From Tessaracoccus flavus (GTDB taxonomy: Bacteria; Actinomycetota; Actinomycetes; Propionibacteriales; Propionibacteriaceae), in the NCBI RefSeq assembly GCF_001997295.1, contig NZ_CP019605.1, forward strand, positions 124,001-188,000: a stretch of DNA of 64,000 nt. The letters are read 5' to 3'. The notes beneath the pieces are model-generated. The model made no database searches and was not told the DNA's origin. It saw nothing but the letters and a program-made list of their open reading frames with translations. The number at the start of each line of letters is the position of its first letter. Positions within the stretch are counted from its first letter, which is position 1. The position numbers were made by a program, and so were the translations under genes. Positions 26,712-35,232 of the stretch are shown here, one piece after another.

Positions 26712-28226
26712 TCACTCCTTCATCGTCCCCGTCTCGAGGAAGCGGACGTGCCAACCCAGCGCTGTGCGCAGGTCGTGCGGCGTGTGCATGCCGTTGGCCT
26801 TCGTGTGGGCCAGCTTCACGTACTCGCGCAGCGGCTCCCGGTAATCCGGGTGGGCGCAGTTCTCGATGATCTTCTCGGCGCGCTGGCGGGGAGCCAGGCC
26901 GCGAAGGTCCGCAAGACCCTGCTCGGTGACGATGACCGACACGTCGTGCTCGGTGTGGTCGACGTGGTTGACCATCGGGACGATCGCCGAGATGGCGCCG
27001 CCCTTCGCCGTCGACGGCGACACGAAGCAGGAGAAGAAGGCGTTGCGGGTGAAGTCACCCGAACCGCCGATGCCGTTCTGCATGCGCGACCCCATCACGT
27101 GGGTGGAGTTCACGTTGCCGTAGATGTCGGCCTCGATCATGCCGTTGCAGGAGATGACGCCCATGCGGCGGATCGCCTCAGGGTTGTTCGACACGTCCAT
27201 CGGGCGCAGGACGATCTTCTTGGCGTAGTGAGCCGCGTTGTCGTTCATCCGCTCGGCCGCCGTCGGCGACAGCGAGAAGGCGGTGGCCGAGGCGACGGCC
27301 AGCTTGCCCGAGTCGATCAGGTCGACCATGCCGTCCTGGATCACCTCGGTGTAGGAGGTGATGTTCTCGAACGGCCCCTCGAGCAGGCCCGCGAGCACCG
27401 CGTTGGCGATGTTGCCGACGCCCGACTGCAGCGGGTTGAGGTTCTCCGGCAGGCGCCCGGCCTTCACTTCGGCAGCGAGGAAGTCGAGGAAGTAGCCCGC
27501 GATCTTCAGCGAATCTTCGTCGAGGTCCTTGAACGGGGTGTTGCGGTCGGGTGCGTCGGTCTCGATGATGGCGACGACCTTGTCCAGGTCGATCTTCATC
27601 GTGGGCGTGCCGATGCGGTCACCCGTGGAGGTGATGGGCAGCGGCGGCCGGTGCGGGGGCAGGTTGCCGATCGGGTAGTAGACGTCGTGCATGCCGAAGA
27701 GGCCCTCGGACTGCCACTCGTTGACCTCGAGGATGATGCGCTTGGCCTTCTCGATGTACGTGCGGTTGGCGCCGATCGACGACGACGGCACCAGCTCGCC
27801 GTCCTCCGTGATGGCGGTGACCTCGATGACGGCCAGGTCCAGGTCGCCGAGGAAGCCCTGGGCGACGAGGTTGGGCATGTGGGACAGATGGATGTCGGAG
27901 TAGTAGGTCGTGCCGTCGTTGATCTTGGCGCGCTGCACCGGATCGGACTGGTACGGGGCGCGGAACCGGACGCCGTCGACCTCGGCCAGAGCACCGTCGT
28001 GCTCGGGAGCCGTCGACGCGCCTGTCCAGCTGCTGACCATGAACTCCTCGCCACGGGCGTGCGCCTCGCGGATGCGCTCGGCAAGTGCAGGCGGGAAAAC
28101 CTTGGGGTAGCCGGCGCCGGTGAAGCCCGAGAAGCCGATATTCCATCCGTTCTCGACGATCGCGGCGGCGTCGACAGCCGACATCACCTTGCTCTTGAAC
28201 GCCTCGCTGCGGATGCGACCTGACAT
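26712..28226 (-). CDS. Succinyl-CoA:acetate CoA-transferase (acetyl-CoA hydrolase/transferase family)
   Basis: 504 residues, a typical length. Transfers CoA between succinyl-CoA and acetate (or propionate), a key step linking the propionate/acetate fermentation routes. Ach1/AarC-type sequence: GFSGFTGAGYPKVFPPALAE near the N-terminus, NPLQSGVGNIANAVLAGL, and the catalytic region SYTEVIQDGMVDLI with the active-site Glu. The C-terminal half has GSRMQNGIGGSGDFTRNAF. Start at ATG with AAGGAGG 6-7 bp upstream. Assignment between acetyl-CoA hydrolase and CoA-transferase is from family resemblance. Confidence 0.9.
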   Translation of the reverse strand: MSGRIRSEAFKSKVMSAVDAAAIVENGWNIGFSGFTGAGYPKVFPPALAERIREAHARGEEFMVSSWTGASTAPEHDGALAEVDGVRFRAPYQSDPVQRAKINDGTTYYSDIHLSHMPNLVAQGFLGDLDLAVIEVTAITEDGELVPSSSIGANRTYIEKAKRIILEVNEWQSEGLFGMHDVYYPIGNLPPHRPPLPITSTGDRIGTPTMKIDLDKVVAIIETDAPDRNTPFKDLDEDSLKIAGYFLDFLAAEVKAGRLPENLNPLQSGVGNIANAVLAGLLEGPFENITSYTEVIQDGMVDLIDSGKLAVASATAFSLSPTAAERMNDNAAHYAKKIVLRPMDVSNNPEAIRRMGVISCNGMIEADIYGNVNSTHVMGSRMQNGIGGSGDFTRNAFFSCFVSPSTAKGGAISAIVPMVNHVDHTEHDVSVIVTEQGLADLRGLAPRQRAEKIIENCAHPDYREPLREYVKLAHTKANGMHTPHDLRTALGWHVRFLETGTMKE

Positions 28227-28351
28227 CTGTCCTCCTTGAAGATTGCGGTGCGGGGCCCACCTTACCGGCTCGCCCGGTCGGCTCGCCGCACACCTCACAA
28301 TCGCGGCCGGGCGGCCCTATGGTAGAGGGACGAGAGTAGGGAGACACCCCG

Positions 28352-28957
28352 ATGACCGACGACGACCGCACTCAGCTCTGGATCGTGCGCCACGGCGCGA
28401 CGGAATGGTCCGAGAGCGGACAACACACGAGCGTGACCGACCTGGGGCTCCTGGAGAAGGGCCGCGCCAACGCGGAAAAGGTGGGCAGACGGCTCGCTGA
28501 CGTCGAATTCGGCATGGTGCTGAGCAGCCCGCGACTGCGCGCCATCCAGACCGCGGAGCTGGCAGGCTTCGACGACGTCACGATCGACGACGACCTCGTC
28601 GAGTGGGCCTACGGTCCCGGCGAGGGTCTGACCTCCCCCGAGATCCGCGAGCAGATCCCGGGCTGGCGCATCTGGACCCACGGAGCGCCGAAGCTGGACC
28701 GCGAAGGCTACGAGCCGGGCGAGACGAAGGAGCACGTCGCTGAGCGGCTGGGCCGGGTGGTCGAGCGCGTGCGGTCCTCCGGGCATCGACGGGTGCTCGC
28801 CTTCGGCCACGGCCACGCGATGCGCGCCCTGGCGATGGTCTGGCTCGACGCGCCCGTCGAGTTCGCCGCGCACTTCCCACTCCAGACCGGCACGCTGTGC
28901 GTGCTGGGCTACGAGAAGGAGAACCCGGCGATCGTCCGGTGGAACGCTGAAGTCTGA
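28352..28957 (+). CDS. Histidine phosphatase family protein
   Basis: 201 residues. LWIVRHGATEWSESGQHT holds the catalytic RHG motif; SSPRLRAIQTAEL, the acidic EWAYGPGEG, and FGHGHAMRAL the second His. This is the phosphoglycerate-mutase-like phosphatase superfamily; such actinobacterial proteins are often annotated as acid phosphatases or broad-specificity sugar-phosphate phosphatases. Substrate unknown. Divergent from the CoA-transferase and converging on serB across a family A repeat. Confidence 0.88.
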   Translation: MTDDDRTQLWIVRHGATEWSESGQHTSVTDLGLLEKGRANAEKVGRRLADVEFGMVLSSPRLRAIQTAELAGFDDVTIDDDLVEWAYGPGEGLTSPEIREQIPGWRIWTHGAPKLDREGYEPGETKEHVAERLGRVVERVRSSGHRRVLAFGHGHAMRALAMVWLDAPVEFAAHFPLQTGTLCVLGYEKENPAIVRWNAEV

Positions 28958-29086
28958 CCCCTGAGCTTGGCGCTCGTTGGTCCCTGAGCTTGTCGAAGGG
29001 TAGCGGCCTCACACCGACCGCCGCCCCTGGCGCGGGGGCGGTGACCACAGCCCAGGCCGTGACCCTTCGACAAGCTCAGGGATCGA
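28958..29086. repeat. Family A repeat block A4
   Basis: Complete inverted pair: CCTGAGCTTGTCGAAGGGT, GC-rich centre (CGCCCCTGGCGCGGGGGCGG), and ACCCTTCGACAAGCTCAGGGA type right arm. Sits between the convergent histidine phosphatase and serB genes, eight bases from the serB stop. Confidence 0.85.
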
Positions 29087-29094
29087 GGTCGGGG

Positions 29095-29961
29095 TCAGTA
29101 GCCGGCGAAGGCGAAGGGGGCGACGGCGTCGAGGCGCGGGAAGTTGAGCGACACGTCGGCCTTGGCGGCGGTGACGGGCTTGGCGCAGTACGCGACCGAA
29201 AGCCCCGCGGCGGCGAACATCGCCAGGTCGTTGGCGCCGTCGCCGACTGCGACGGTGAGCGCCGGGTCGATCGAGTTGTCGTGGGCGAAGCGCAACAGGT
29301 CCCGCGCCTTCTGGTCCCGGTCGACGACGCTCCCGACGCACCTGCCGGTCAGGCGCTCCACGCCGTCGGCGGTGACGGTCTCCAGATCGTTGGCGTTGTA
29401 GAAGTCCAGGCCGAGCCGCTGGGCGAGCGGAGCGACCAGTTGCGTGAAGCCGCCCGAGGTGACGCCCACTTTGGCGCCAGCGGACTGGGCGGTGCGGATG
29501 AGTTCCTCCGCGCCGTCGGAGAGCGTCATGGCTGCGGCCACCTCGTCAAACACGCTCGTTGGCAGCCCGTCGAGGGTGGCGACGCGTTCGGTCAGGGAGC
29601 TGGTGAAGTCGAGTTCGCCGCGCATCGCGCGCCCGGTGATTTCGGCCACCTTTTCTCCGACCCCCGCATGATCGGCCAGCAGATCGATGGCCTCGGTGGT
29701 GGTGAGCGTGGAGTCGACATCCATGAGGAGAAGCTTGGCGCGCTGCAGCGCCAGTGGTCCGGTGATGACGGCCACCGCGACATTCCCGGCGAAGGCGCGC
29801 AGAGCGGTGCGCAGGGCGTCGGGATCATCGTGGGAGGTGAGGATGCTGGTGCGGTGGCCGTAGGGCGTCTGGTCGGAGATCACGTACTCGGGCGTGGGGA
29901 CCAGCGACACCAGGGACGTGGGGATGGGTCCCTGCGATGCCATGGTGACGCGAATCTGCAT
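29095..29961 (-). CDS. serB: Phosphoserine phosphatase
   Basis: 288 residues. Last step of serine synthesis. HAD core: LLLMDVDSTLTTTEAIDLLA (motif I DVDST), GVTSGGFTQL (motif II), KARDLL (motif III Lys) and AVGDGANDLAMFAAAGL (motif IV). The N-terminal ~90 residues form a degenerate ACT-like domain (TSLVSLVPTPEY). ATG start with two alternatives inside the first seven residues (M1, M7). The gene ends next to the family A repeat. Confidence 0.93.
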   Translation of the reverse strand: MQIRVTMASQGPIPTSLVSLVPTPEYVISDQTPYGHRTSILTSHDDPDALRTALRAFAGNVAVAVITGPLALQRAKLLLMDVDSTLTTTEAIDLLADHAGVGEKVAEITGRAMRGELDFTSSLTERVATLDGLPTSVFDEVAAAMTLSDGAEELIRTAQSAGAKVGVTSGGFTQLVAPLAQRLGLDFYNANDLETVTADGVERLTGRCVGSVVDRDQKARDLLRFAHDNSIDPALTVAVGDGANDLAMFAAAGLSVAYCAKPVTAAKADVSLNFPRLDAVAPFAFAGY

Positions 29962-29982
29962 GGGCTTCAGGCTAGCGGCGAG

Positions 29983-31731
29983 TCACCCGCGGCCTGCCAC
30001 GGGTCCATGGGTGGGGGCAAGGGCGTCGCGGACGGCGGCGATCGCGTCGGGCAGCTCGTGGAAGTGCTGTTCGGGGCGCATGGCCTCAAGGAGTAGGGCC
30101 GTGCGGATCTGGGATTCGGTCATCCCCTGCACCACGACCACCACGCCTCGGCGCTCCATCTCCTCGATGGATTCCTTCAGCGCGAACGCCCCGGAGGCGT
30201 CCATCACCTGCAGTCGGTGGCAGCGGATGATGATGGCGGCGCGTTCCTTGCTGGTGACCTCTCGGATGAACCTCCTCGCGTCGCCGTAGAACAGCGCGCC
30301 GTCCACCCGCACCATGCCCAGCAGCGGACGCAGCCACTCGGCGTCGGTGGGGATGTCGACGCGCCCGGCCCGGGTGTCGACGGGGAGCGACTGCCGCCGG
30401 ACCACCGAATACGACGCCATGTGCCTGAGGCTCATGGCCCCCGCCATGAGAACGCCGAGAAGGACGGCGGCGATGAGGTCGAGGGCGACGGTGCAGGCCA
30501 GCGTGAGTAGGAAGGTGTTGCGGTCCGCCCTGGTGGCCCGCACCATGCGGCTGGCGAGGCTGACGTCGATCATTCGCAAGGCGGTGCCCACCAGTACGCC
30601 AGCCAGGGCAGCCAGGGGAATCCGTTCCACGACCGGGGAGAGGACCAACACGATGACCAGCAGCACAAGCGCGTGGCTGATCGATCCCAGCCTGGTGCGG
30701 GCCCCGGAGCGGACGTTGACCGCGGTGCGGGCGATGGCGCCGGTGGCGGGCAGCCCTCCGAAGAGGCCGGACGCGACGTTCGCCAGACCCTGCCCGACCA
30801 GTTCGCGGTCGGGCCTGGTCCGGGTGAGGTCGGGGCGCATGCCGTCGGCGACTCGAGCGGAGAGGAGCGACTCAAGAGCGGCGAGGGCAGCTACTGCCAG
30901 CGCAGGTGCCGCGAGTTGCTGGACGAGGCCGATCGACACCGTAGGCAGCTGGGGCAGCGGCAACCCGGCGGGAAGCGACCCGATCCTCTCGACCTCGAGC
31001 CCGGTCAGCTCGACGACGACCGTCGCCACCGTGATCGCGATGAGCGCGGCCGGCAGCTTGCGCGCGAACCTGGTCAGCGCCGCAGCGATCACCAGCACCA
31101 GCGCTCCGACGGTCAACGGAGCCCAGGCCCCGGCCCAGTCTGTCTGGACGGCCGTCAGCCAGCTCGACACCACCGTCGACTCGTGCCGAACCGCCTCGGT
31201 GCCCAGAAGAAGTGGCACCTGTTGGACCGCGATGATCACGCCGATGCCCATGGTGAAGCCCTCGACGACCGGCGCCGGGATGATGTCGACAGCGCGGCCG
31301 AGACCAGCTACTCCGGCGGCCACCACGATGATCCCGGCCAGGATGGCGAGCAACGGCACGGATCCGACCCCGTGCTGGGCGATGACGGGGAGCAGCACGA
31401 CGGTCATCGCGCCGGTCGGGCCCGACACCTGCAGGTGGGACCCGCCGAACACTGCCGCCACAAGGCCGGCCACGACGGCAGTGACGATTCCCGCGGCAGC
31501 GCCCATCCCAGAGGCGACGCCGAAGCCGAGCGCCAGCGGCAGCGCCACGACGCCGACGGTGACGCCCGCCACCAGATCCTTCGACCACGACTTGCCGACT
31601 CCGCGGTAGTCGCCCGGGCCCGGCACGAGGTCCCGGAGCCCGACGACTCGCTGTGCGGCGGCCACCCTGGCAAAGCGCCAGGACTCGGCTGGTGTGTTGC
31701 GGGGGGCTTCGCGCCGGGTGTCGTCGACCAT
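29983..31731 (-). CDS. SulP/SLC26-family anion transporter with STAS domain
   Basis: 582 residues, about ten to twelve membrane helices followed by a C-terminal STAS domain. DLVAGVTVGVVALPLALGFG and HLQVSGPTGAMTVVLLPVI match the SulP signature; GGLPATGAIARTAVNVRSGA the second conserved region. The STAS part (about 470-560) contains IIIRCHRLQVMDASGAFALK. Transports sulfate, bicarbonate or another anion; not determinable here. Start at MVDDTRRE. Upstream of serB on the same strand with 21 bp spacing, so they may be cotranscribed. Confidence 0.88.
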   Translation of the reverse strand: MVDDTRREAPRNTPAESWRFARVAAAQRVVGLRDLVPGPGDYRGVGKSWSKDLVAGVTVGVVALPLALGFGVASGMGAAAGIVTAVVAGLVAAVFGGSHLQVSGPTGAMTVVLLPVIAQHGVGSVPLLAILAGIIVVAAGVAGLGRAVDIIPAPVVEGFTMGIGVIIAVQQVPLLLGTEAVRHESTVVSSWLTAVQTDWAGAWAPLTVGALVLVIAAALTRFARKLPAALIAITVATVVVELTGLEVERIGSLPAGLPLPQLPTVSIGLVQQLAAPALAVAALAALESLLSARVADGMRPDLTRTRPDRELVGQGLANVASGLFGGLPATGAIARTAVNVRSGARTRLGSISHALVLLVIVLVLSPVVERIPLAALAGVLVGTALRMIDVSLASRMVRATRADRNTFLLTLACTVALDLIAAVLLGVLMAGAMSLRHMASYSVVRRQSLPVDTRAGRVDIPTDAEWLRPLLGMVRVDGALFYGDARRFIREVTSKERAAIIIRCHRLQVMDASGAFALKESIEEMERRGVVVVVQGMTESQIRTALLLEAMRPEQHFHELPDAIAAVRDALAPTHGPVAGRG

Positions 31732-31904
31732 GGCCCCCGTTCTACTCCCTGTCGCTCGCGGAGGCACACGCGGGGTGAGGGACCGCTCGGCGCGACCTCT
31801 CAGTGGGGAGGCACGCTCAGGCCTGGTCGCGAGCGGTCCTCCACCCTGCGGGGCGGCTTTTCCACAGGTCTCGTCCAACGCCGGAGGCGGGCTTCAGGAA
31901 AGCG

Positions 31905-31947
31905 AAAACGCACCGACCAGCCGTTGGTGGGGCGATCGGTGCGTTTC
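31905..31947 (-). terminator. Rho-independent terminator of the HtrA-type gene
   Basis: Arms AAACGCACCGA / TCGGTGCGTTT, 17 bp past the stop codon; on the minus strand the stem is followed by TTTTCGCTTT. Confidence 0.75.
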
Positions 31948-31963
31948 CGCTCGAGGAGACGAG

Positions 31964-33394
31964 TCAGCGGGAGGCGGCGATGGGAATGACAGTGAGCTCC
32001 TGCTCCTGCCCGCCACGCTGCACGGTGATCTTCATCTCCTGGCCTACCTGGCCTGCGCGCACGAGCGCGACCAGCGATTCCATATTCATCACCGGCTTGC
32101 CGTCGACGGCGGTGATGAGGTCTCCGACCTGGATGCCGGCCTCGGCGGCGGGCGAACCGTCGACCACGGTCGCCACCTCGGCGCCGACCTGGCCGGTGGT
32201 GCGGATGTCGCTCGCGCTGACCCCGATCCGGGGGTGCTTCGCCACCCCGGTCTCGATGAGCTGGTCGGCGACGTACTTGACCTGGTCAGCGCCGATGGCG
32301 AACCCGATCCCGATATTGCCGGCCTGAGCGCTGCCGGCCGACGGCAGCGCCGCAATCGAACTCGTGATGCCGATGAGCTCACCCGAGCCGTTGACCAGAG
32401 CGCCGCCGGAGTTGCCGGGGTTGATCGCGGCGTTGGTCTGGATGGCGGCGGTGACCACCACGTCGTCGCCCTGCGCCATCGTCGTGTTGCCGACGGCGCG
32501 CGTGGTGACCGGGCGGTCGAGGGCAGAGATGATGCCGGTGGTGACGGTGTCGGCCAGCCCCAGCGGGTTGCCGATGGCCATGACGGGGTCGCCGACGTTG
32601 AGGGTGTCGACATCGCCGTAGCTCATGACAGAGAGTTCGGCCGGCGGGTCGACGAACTTGATGACCGCCAGGTCGGTCGATGGGTCGCTGCCGACAACCT
32701 CCGCTTCGTAGGAGGTGGTGCCCAGGAGGACGGTGATGGTCGCGCCCTGCCCGCTGCCGGCGATGACGTGGTTGTTGGTGACGATGTGGCCCTCGTTGTC
32801 GATGACGACGCCCGAGCCCTGGCCCCCCGAACCGTTGCCCATCACCTGGATGGCCACGACGGAGTCGGCCGCCGCCTCAGCGACGACGGTCCAGTTCGGG
32901 TTTGCCGGATCGGCCTGGACCACCTCGGTGGTGGTGCCCTGGGGGCCTGCGCTCGTGGTCGTGGCGGTCGCCGTCGGCTGGTCCTCCAGCATCTTGGTGA
33001 CGGTCACTCCCGTGCCGCCGCCGATGCCGCCCGCCAGAACGGCGACCGCCAACATGCCGGCCAGCCCCGTGCGGCGCTTGGCCGGCTTCTGAGTAGTGGC
33101 GGGCTGCGGCGCGGGCCGGTACTGCGGCGGAGCGTCGTACCAGGACCCGCCAGGCTGCGGCTGCGACGGCCGCTGCGGGCCGTACTGCTCGGGCCGCGGC
33201 TGTTGCCAGGTTCCGCGGCTCGGATCGGACTGGGGCTGGCCCTGCTGTCCGACGGGAGGAGCCGAGGGCTGGAAGACGGGTCTGGACGGCGACGAGGTGG
33301 GGTACGACGGTCCCTCAGGGCGCGCACTCTGCCCGGACCAGCCTTCGCGGCTCCAGGGGTGCGGGTTCTGGTTTCCCATCTGCTCGTTGCTCAT
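31964..33394 (-). CDS. Membrane-anchored HtrA/DegP-type serine protease with PDZ domain
   Basis: 476 residues. A Pro/Gln/Gly-rich cytoplasmic N-terminus (about 1-110) precedes one membrane helix (LAGMLAVAVLAGGIGGGTG), then an extracytoplasmic trypsin-like domain with catalytic His in HIVTNNHVIAGSG, Asp in SDPSTDLAVIKF and Ser in INPGNSGGALVN, and a C-terminal PDZ domain (VVDGSPAAEAGIQVGDLITA). This is the usual layout of actinobacterial HtrA/PepD envelope quality-control proteases. GAAAGG precedes the chosen ATG. Followed by a terminator. Confidence 0.92.
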   Translation of the reverse strand: MSNEQMGNQNPHPWSREGWSGQSARPEGPSYPTSSPSRPVFQPSAPPVGQQGQPQSDPSRGTWQQPRPEQYGPQRPSQPQPGGSWYDAPPQYRPAPQPATTQKPAKRRTGLAGMLAVAVLAGGIGGGTGVTVTKMLEDQPTATATTTSAGPQGTTTEVVQADPANPNWTVVAEAAADSVVAIQVMGNGSGGQGSGVVIDNEGHIVTNNHVIAGSGQGATITVLLGTTSYEAEVVGSDPSTDLAVIKFVDPPAELSVMSYGDVDTLNVGDPVMAIGNPLGLADTVTTGIISALDRPVTTRAVGNTTMAQGDDVVVTAAIQTNAAINPGNSGGALVNGSGELIGITSSIAALPSAGSAQAGNIGIGFAIGADQVKYVADQLIETGVAKHPRIGVSASDIRTTGQVGAEVATVVDGSPAAEAGIQVGDLITAVDGKPVMNMESLVALVRAGQVGQEMKITVQRGGQEQELTVIPIAASR

Positions 33395-33487
33395 GGTGGC
33401 CTTTCTCACGTATTGACGTGTTCCAGGTAACGCCCCAAGTCTATGAGCTTGCTGTGAAGACCCCTTCGGTTCCCTGGGAGTCGAGAA

Positions 33488-33535
33488 ACCCTTCGACAGG
33501 CTCAGGGATCGAAGAGTCTGGCTCAGGGAGCGAAG
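33488..33535. repeat. Family A repeat fragment A5
   Basis: Two right arms (CCCTTCGACAGGCTCAGGGA; TCTGGCTCAGGGAGCGAAGA) two bases before the methyltransferase stop codon. Confidence 0.65.
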
Positions 33536-33537
33536 AG

Positions 33538-34533
33538 TCAGGCGCGCGCGACGGTGACGGTTGCCGTGTAGTGCGGGTCCTGAAGCGCCACCTGGGTCCG
33601 ACCGACGCGGACATTGAGCTCCTTGCGCCACGGCAGGTGCGAGTTGAAGACGCACCAGAGCTGGCCGCCCGGGCGAAGCACGCGGGCGGCGTCGTCGAAC
33701 ATGGCGAGGGTGTCGGCGGAGTCCTTGGCGAAACCCTTGTGGAACGGGGGGTTGGTGACGATGGCGTCGAAGGAATCATCCGGGTAGTCAGCCAGGCCGT
33801 CGCCCCAGGTGGCGTCCACCTCCACGCCGTTCACCTCGGCCGCGACGACGGTGCCCGCGACCGCGGACCAGCTCACGTCCCGCGCGGACACGGTGCGGCC
33901 GTCGCGCGCCAGCCACATCGCGAGGGTGCCGTTGCCGCAGCCGAAATCGAGCACGTCCTCGCCCTCCAACCCGGGGGTGCGCCCGGCCCCGCGGAGGGCG
34001 GCGAGCAGCAGGCGCGAGCCTGGATCGATCTTGGTGCCGCCGAACGTGGCACCGTGGGCGGCCACCGCGAAGCCAAGGTCGTCGTGGTCGCGCACCTTGG
34101 GCCAGTCGGACTCCAGACCGTTGGGACCCCAGGCCCGCAGCACGCGGGACTTGGACCGGCCCAGGCTCGCGGCCACCGCCGTGAAGTGCTTGCCCAGTAC
34201 CTCGTTCATGGTGAGGTTCATGTGCTTGATGCGGGCCCCGCCCACGAACGTGACGTCCTGCGCGCCCTGGACCAGCGCGGCCTGCTCGTCGAGCGCGGCC
34301 AGCGATTTCGGTAGGCGGGCGAGGGCGAGATCGACGCCGGCCAGATCCGTCGGGTGTTCAACAAGGAGCTCCGAGGGCACGAGCGCGGCGTCGCGCCAGT
34401 CGTCGCAGAAGACCCTCACATCGTCGGTGAGGGTGAGTGCGTCCTCGACCAGCGCGGGGGCATCCAGCAGCGCGACCGCGCTGGCCTCCTTCGGCGCTTC
34501 GTCCCAGATCAGGTCGTCCACCACGTCTCGCAT
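33538..34533 (-). CDS. Class I SAM-dependent methyltransferase (RsmC/RlmG-like)
   Basis: 331 residues. A degenerate N-terminal domain (about 1-160) is followed by the catalytic domain: EDVLDFGCGNGTLAMWLA binds SAM, and FDAIVTNPPFHKGFA holds the NPPF motif of N-methyltransferases acting on guanine in rRNA (RsmC, RlmG) or on amides. The two-domain architecture and length fit RsmC/RlmG. The target is therefore probably a 16S or 23S rRNA guanine N2; this is inference. Lone gene on this strand, ends at a family A fragment. Confidence 0.88.
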   Translation of the reverse strand: MRDVVDDLIWDEAPKEASAVALLDAPALVEDALTLTDDVRVFCDDWRDAALVPSELLVEHPTDLAGVDLALARLPKSLAALDEQAALVQGAQDVTFVGGARIKHMNLTMNEVLGKHFTAVAASLGRSKSRVLRAWGPNGLESDWPKVRDHDDLGFAVAAHGATFGGTKIDPGSRLLLAALRGAGRTPGLEGEDVLDFGCGNGTLAMWLARDGRTVSARDVSWSAVAGTVVAAEVNGVEVDATWGDGLADYPDDSFDAIVTNPPFHKGFAKDSADTLAMFDDAARVLRPGGQLWCVFNSHLPWRKELNVRVGRTQVALQDPHYTATVTVARA

Positions 34534-34607
34534 GCACCGACCCTAGCGGGCTCGCGCACGTGGGCGCGTGCGCAACTACGATGGGCGCAAAGGAATGGAG
34601 GCCTGAC

Positions 34608-35057
34608 ATGGGAATGCTCGCGACATTCACCCCGATCCCGGCTGGCTGCGTCGACGACGTGGTCGAGGACCCGAGCCTGATCGAGCGGGACTACGCCGAC
34701 GTTGCCGTTGACTGTGACAAAGCCTGGCAGGGCATCCACTTCCTGCTCACCGGCTCCGACTGGGAGGGAGACCCGCCGCTCAGCCTCATGATCATGGGCG
34801 GCCGGGAACTGACCGACGACGGAGTGCGGCTCCTGTCGTCGGACGAGGTGCAGCAGGTGGCGGCCACTCTTCCCATGGAGGAGGTGCTTCGCGCCCGGTT
34901 CGACCCGCAGCGCATGAACCAGCTCGACATCTATCCCGGCATCTGGAGCGAGGGCGACGCCGCCTGCGACTACCTGCTCGAGCACTACGGACCTCTCGCC
35001 GACCTCTTCCGCGACGCAGCCGGCCGGGGCGACGCGATCGCGATCTCGATCGCCTGA
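34608..35057 (+). CDS. DUF1877-family protein
   Basis: 149 residues, cytoplasmic. KAWQGIHFLLTGSDWEGDPP and ERDYADVAVDCDK are typical of DUF1877 (YfbM-like). Function unknown. ATG start chosen because GGAATGGAGG lies just upstream; the frame is open further upstream without a ribosome binding site. Divergent from the methyltransferase. Followed by a family D hairpin. Confidence 0.82.
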   Translation: MGMLATFTPIPAGCVDDVVEDPSLIERDYADVAVDCDKAWQGIHFLLTGSDWEGDPPLSLMIMGGRELTDDGVRLLSSDEVQQVAATLPMEEVLRARFDPQRMNQLDIYPGIWSEGDAACDYLLEHYGPLADLFRDAAGRGDAIAISIA

Positions 35058-35117
35058 CCCGTTCGTTTGCGGGGGTTTCGGCCGCGAGGAACCAGGGAAC
35101 GCACGCAGTCGGCCGGG

Positions 35118-35182
35118 TTCATCCTGAGAAAACGTGCCTCGACCGCGCTATAGGTCTTGGCAAGTCGTTTTTTCAGGACGAA
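35118..35182. repeat. Family D hairpin repeat, copy 2
   Basis: CCTGAGAAAACGTGCC / GGCAAGTCGTTTTTTCAGG arms around CGCGCTATAGG. Between the convergent DUF1877 and serine hydrolase genes; the T6 run suggests a terminator role on the plus strand. Confidence 0.75.
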
Positions 35183-35232
35183 GTGAGGGGATCCTCTTTG
35201 CAGGCGGCCGTTCGTCAGGCAGAGGCCGACGG